DNA from: Pedococcus sp031456495
GTDB taxonomy: Bacteria; Actinomycetota; Actinomycetes; Actinomycetales; Dermatophilaceae
Assembly: GCF_031456495.1 (NCBI RefSeq)
Contig: NZ_JAVDUW010000001.1
Location: 1,426,001 to 1,490,000, forward strand
Direction: 5' to 3'
DNA: 64,000 nt
Shown here piece by piece: positions 60,522 to 64,000 of this stretch. The notes under the pieces are model-generated. The model worked only from the letters and a program-made list of their open reading frames with translations. It did no database searches and had not been told where the DNA came from. Made by a program: the position numbers and the translations under genes. Every line of letters starts with the position of its first letter. The stretch's first letter is position 1.

Positions 60522-60980
60522 TCAGCGGGGGTCGGGCCGCCAGACCACCAGTGCCTGCGAGCGCTCGGGGCGCACGCGCTGGCCGGCGCGCAGGGCATAC
60601 ACCTCGCCGCTCGGGCCGACCGCGAAGACGCGGGCGCCGGGGCCGCCGTAGCCCGCTGCCGCCCGCGCCTCGTCGAGCTCGGCCCGCAGCTCCCGCACGC
60701 GCGCCTGAAGGGCCGCCACCTGGTCCTCGAGGGCGAGGATGCGCTGGATGCCGGCCAGGCTGATGCCCTCGTCCTGCGACAGACGCTGCACCTCACGGAG
60801 CAGGGCGACGTCGCGACCGGAGTAGCGCCGGCCGCCACCCCGGGTGCGGGAGGGCCGGACGAGGCCGAGCCGGTCGTACTGGCGCAGCGTCTGGGCGTGC
60901 ATGCCCGCGAGCGCGGCGGCGACCGAGATCACGAAGATCGGCGCGTCGTCGTCGGGCCGGAACTCGGGCTCGGTCGCCAT
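60522..60980 (-). CDS. hspR: Heat-shock transcriptional repressor HspR
   Basis: 152-aa MerR-family regulator. PIFVISVAAALAGMHAQTLR and YDRLGLVRPSRTRGGGRRYS form the winged HTH; a coiled coil follows (AGIQRILALEDQVAALQARV). The C-terminal tail (SGEVYALRAGQRV) is longer than the minimum. Known to bind HAIR sites with DnaK as co-repressor, giving feedback. ATG at 60980 has GGAGG 5 bp upstream; a GTG 6 bp earlier overlaps the dnaJ stop. Confidence 0.95.
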   Translation of the reverse strand: MATEPEFRPDDDAPIFVISVAAALAGMHAQTLRQYDRLGLVRPSRTRGGGRRYSGRDVALLREVQRLSQDEGISLAGIQRILALEDQVAALQARVRELRAELDEARAAAGYGGPGARVFAVGPSGEVYALRAGQRVRPERSQALVVWRPDPR

Positions 60981-60982
60981 GC

Positions 60983-62002
60983 TCACCTCCGCGCCTTCTC
61001 GAACAGCTCCGCCCGCGGGTCGTGCCCGCCGTCGAGCTCGCGCAGCGTCTCGACGGCCGCCCTGGCGTCGTCGGAGAGCCGTTGCGGCACCACGATGGCC
61101 ACCTTGGCCATGAGGTCGCCCGGGCTGTCCTTGCGCGGCACGCCGCGGCCCTTGACCCGCAGCACCCGCCCGCTCGGCGTCCCGGGGGCGATCCGCACCT
61201 TGACCGGGTCGCCGTCGAGCGTCGGCACGGACACGGTCGCGCCGAGCGCGGCCTCGGCGAACGTCACGGGCAGGTCGACCGTGAGGTTGTCGCCCTCGCG
61301 CCCGAAGACCGGGTGCTTCTCCACCGTGATGGTGAGGATGAGGTCGCCGGCGGGGGCGCCGGAGTCACCCGGCTGGCCCTTGCCGCGCAGGCGGATCTTC
61401 TGCCCGTCCTTGACCCCGGCCGGGATCCGTGTGGTGATCTGGCCGCCACTCGAGGTCCCGAGGGTCACCGTCGCGCCGTTGACCGCGTCGCGGAACGACA
61501 GGGTGGTGCGCGCGGTGAGGTCGCCGCCCCTGCGCGGCCCGGTGGGCGCACGGAAGCCCGTGCCGCCGCCGTATGCCGGGCCGCCGCCACCGAACATCCC
61601 GCCGAGGATGTCCTCGAGGTCGGGCTGGCCCCCGCCGCCGGTGGAGTACCGGACGCGGGCGCCGCCGGGGCCCCCGCCGCCGCCGAACATCGAGGAGAAG
61701 ATGTCCTCGAACCCGCCGTTGGTCGCGCCGCCGCCGGGGCCGCCCGCGGTGAAGCGGGCACCACCCCGGGCCATCTGCCGGATCGCGTCGTACTCGCGGC
61801 GCTTCTCGGGGTCGGACAGGACGGAGTTCGCCTCGCCGACGTCCTTGAAGCGCTGCTCGGCCGCCGCGTCCCCGGGGTTCTGGTCGGGGTGGTGCTTGCG
61901 GGCGAGCTTGCGGTACGCCTTCTTGATCGCCGCCTCGTCAGCGTCCTGGGGGACGCCGAGGATCGCGTAGAAGTCCTTCTCGAACCAGTCCTGGCTGGCC
62001 AT
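60983..62002 (-). CDS. dnaJ: DnaJ co-chaperone lacking the zinc finger
   Basis: 339 aa. J domain (about 10-75) with FYAILGVPQDADEAAIKKAY and HPD in KHHPDQNPGD; Gly/Phe-rich region (about 80-155; MFGGGGGPGGARV, FGGGGPAYGGGTGF); C-terminal β-domains (GDLTARTTLSFRDAVNGATV, VPRKDSPGDLMAKVAIVVPQ). No CxxCxGxG zinc-finger repeats, so it is of the DnaJ-type-II/CbpA-like class. Such a zinc-less DnaJ is usual in actinobacterial dnaK operons. Confidence 0.95.
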   Translation of the reverse strand: MASQDWFEKDFYAILGVPQDADEAAIKKAYRKLARKHHPDQNPGDAAAEQRFKDVGEANSVLSDPEKRREYDAIRQMARGGARFTAGGPGGGATNGGFEDIFSSMFGGGGGPGGARVRYSTGGGGQPDLEDILGGMFGGGGPAYGGGTGFRAPTGPRRGGDLTARTTLSFRDAVNGATVTLGTSSGGQITTRIPAGVKDGQKIRLRGKGQPGDSGAPAGDLILTITVEKHPVFGREGDNLTVDLPVTFAEAALGATVSVPTLDGDPVKVRIAPGTPSGRVLRVKGRGVPRKDSPGDLMAKVAIVVPQRLSDDARAAVETLRELDGGHDPRAELFEKARR

Positions 62003-62064
62003 GACGTCCTCCTCTCAGCGGGACGGGGTGGGGAATCGTACTGAGGTCGCGCCGGCTGCCGGGG

Positions 62065-62684
62065 TCACTCGGGGTCGGCGACCGCGACGCGGGCGGCGCG
62101 CAGCACCTGCTCACCGGCGCGGTAGCCGGGCTGCAGGACCTGGACGACCGTCGTGGAGTCGCCCGAGACAGAGCCGTCGGACGGCCACGCCGCGTGCATG
62201 AGCGCCTCGTGCCGGCCCGGGTCGAACTCCTCCCCCACCGCGCCGTAGCGCTCGAGGCCGAACCGGCCCAGCGTCGACTCCAGCTTGTCCGCGATCTTGG
62301 CGAACGGGCCGTCGGCCAGGTCGCCGTGCTCGCGAGCCGCCGAGATGTCGTCGAGCACCGGCAGCAGCGTCTCGAGGACGTCGCGGACGGCCCGCTCCTG
62401 CACGACCGCACGGTCGCGGTCGACGCGGCGCTTGTAGTTGACGTACTCGGCCTGCAGTCGCTGGAGGTCGGTGAGCCGCTCCGCGGCCAGCGCCGTGTCG
62501 GGGTGGACCTCCGACCCGGGCTCGCCCGATCCGGTCTCGCCCGTCACGGTCTCGCCGGCCGGCTGCTGGTCCGCGACGGCGGCCTGCTCGGCGGCCGCCG
62601 CCTCGGCGGTGGTGGGCTCGAACTCCTCCGAGCCCACCATCGCCTCGGCTCCGTCGGGCTGGTCAGCCGTCGGGTTCTGGTCGG

Positions 62685-62688
<4 letters not shown>
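62065..62688 (-). CDS. grpE: Nucleotide exchange factor GrpE
   Basis: 207 aa. Acidic disordered N-terminus (about 1-65), long coiled coil (LAAERLTDLQRLQAEYVNYK, RRVDRDRAVVQERAVRDVLE) and β-domain (FGLERYGAVGEEFDPGRHEA, VVQVLQPGYRAGEQVLRAAR, VAVADPE). Releases ADP from DnaK. GTG start overlaps the dnaK stop by 4 bp. Confidence 0.95.

Positions 62689-64000
<1,312 letters not shown>

Overview
The window is a very GC-rich (roughly 72 % by eye), gene-dense piece of an actinobacterial chromosome. Start codons are often GTG, neighbouring genes frequently overlap by 1-14 bp, and almost every gene has its closest familiar relatives in Actinobacteria: SigK/RskA, PurS/Q/L, DUF3151, LppX/LprG, HelR, F420-dependent oxidoreductases, and dnaK-grpE-dnaJ-hspR with a HAIR operator. 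The DUF222/HNH protein has the wording typical of Intrasporangiaceae (Micrococcales). That family placement is inference. No rRNA, tRNA, CRISPR array, insertion sequence or prophage was seen.

Layout. 1-1.6 kb: end of a fasciclin gene, then sigK-rskA. 1.7-6.1 kb: redox enzymes (LLM flavoenzyme, zinc alcohol dehydrogenase, Gfo/Idh/MocA), a spermidine-synthase-like protein and an SCP-like protein. 6.3-27 kb: purine genes (purSQL, purC, purD, purA, all on the minus strand) mixed with a GAF histidine kinase, a histidine phosphatase-nnrD pair, a broken DUF222/HNH gene, an ECF sigma/membrane-protein pair, an MFS transporter, a phosphotransferase-fold protein, two related orphan HTH regulators and the RNA polymerase recycling ATPase HelR. 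28-33.6 kb: fba-DUF3151, then an ECF42-type sigma factor with three YCII/DGPF proteins and a TrmH-family methyltransferase. 33.7-36.6 kb: a Tet(M)-like ribosomal-protection GTPase with a candidate leader ORF, and a DedA protein. 36.6-44.2 kb: multicopper oxidase with a small membrane partner, an ABC exporter plus NarL-type two-component operon, and an MFS/ArsR divergent pair. 44.3-53.7 kb: lemA, pyrE, a dehydrogenase, xth, a hydrolase, an LprG-P55-like lipoprotein/transporter pair, an NlpC/P60 hydrolase and a GH13 enzyme. 53.8-64 kb: protein-quality-control genes (clpB, dnaK-grpE-dnaJ-hspR) with a NagZ-like GH3, a small hypothetical gene and fhs.

How the parts work together. The purine genes and fhs (10-formyl-THF supply) together support purine biosynthesis. 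HspR, encoded at the end of the dnaK operon, probably represses both that operon and clpB, whose promoter carries a HAIR-like inverted repeat. SigK-RskA next to a fasciclin gene matches the mycobacterial SigK regulon. The lipoprotein/MFS overlap resembles the LprG-P55 lipid-export operon.

The least explained signal is a hyper-abundant heptamer, GTATGCC/GGCATAC. I counted 51 copies by eye, spread evenly on both strands through genes and gaps. It occupies both arms of the clpB terminator and both ends of a 19-bp tandem array. Other non-coding structures worth attention are a 22-bp palindrome with a -10-like box and a strong hairpin at 6.2 kb, a perfect 32-bp palindrome upstream of purS, and a large hairpin between purD and the adjacent regulator.
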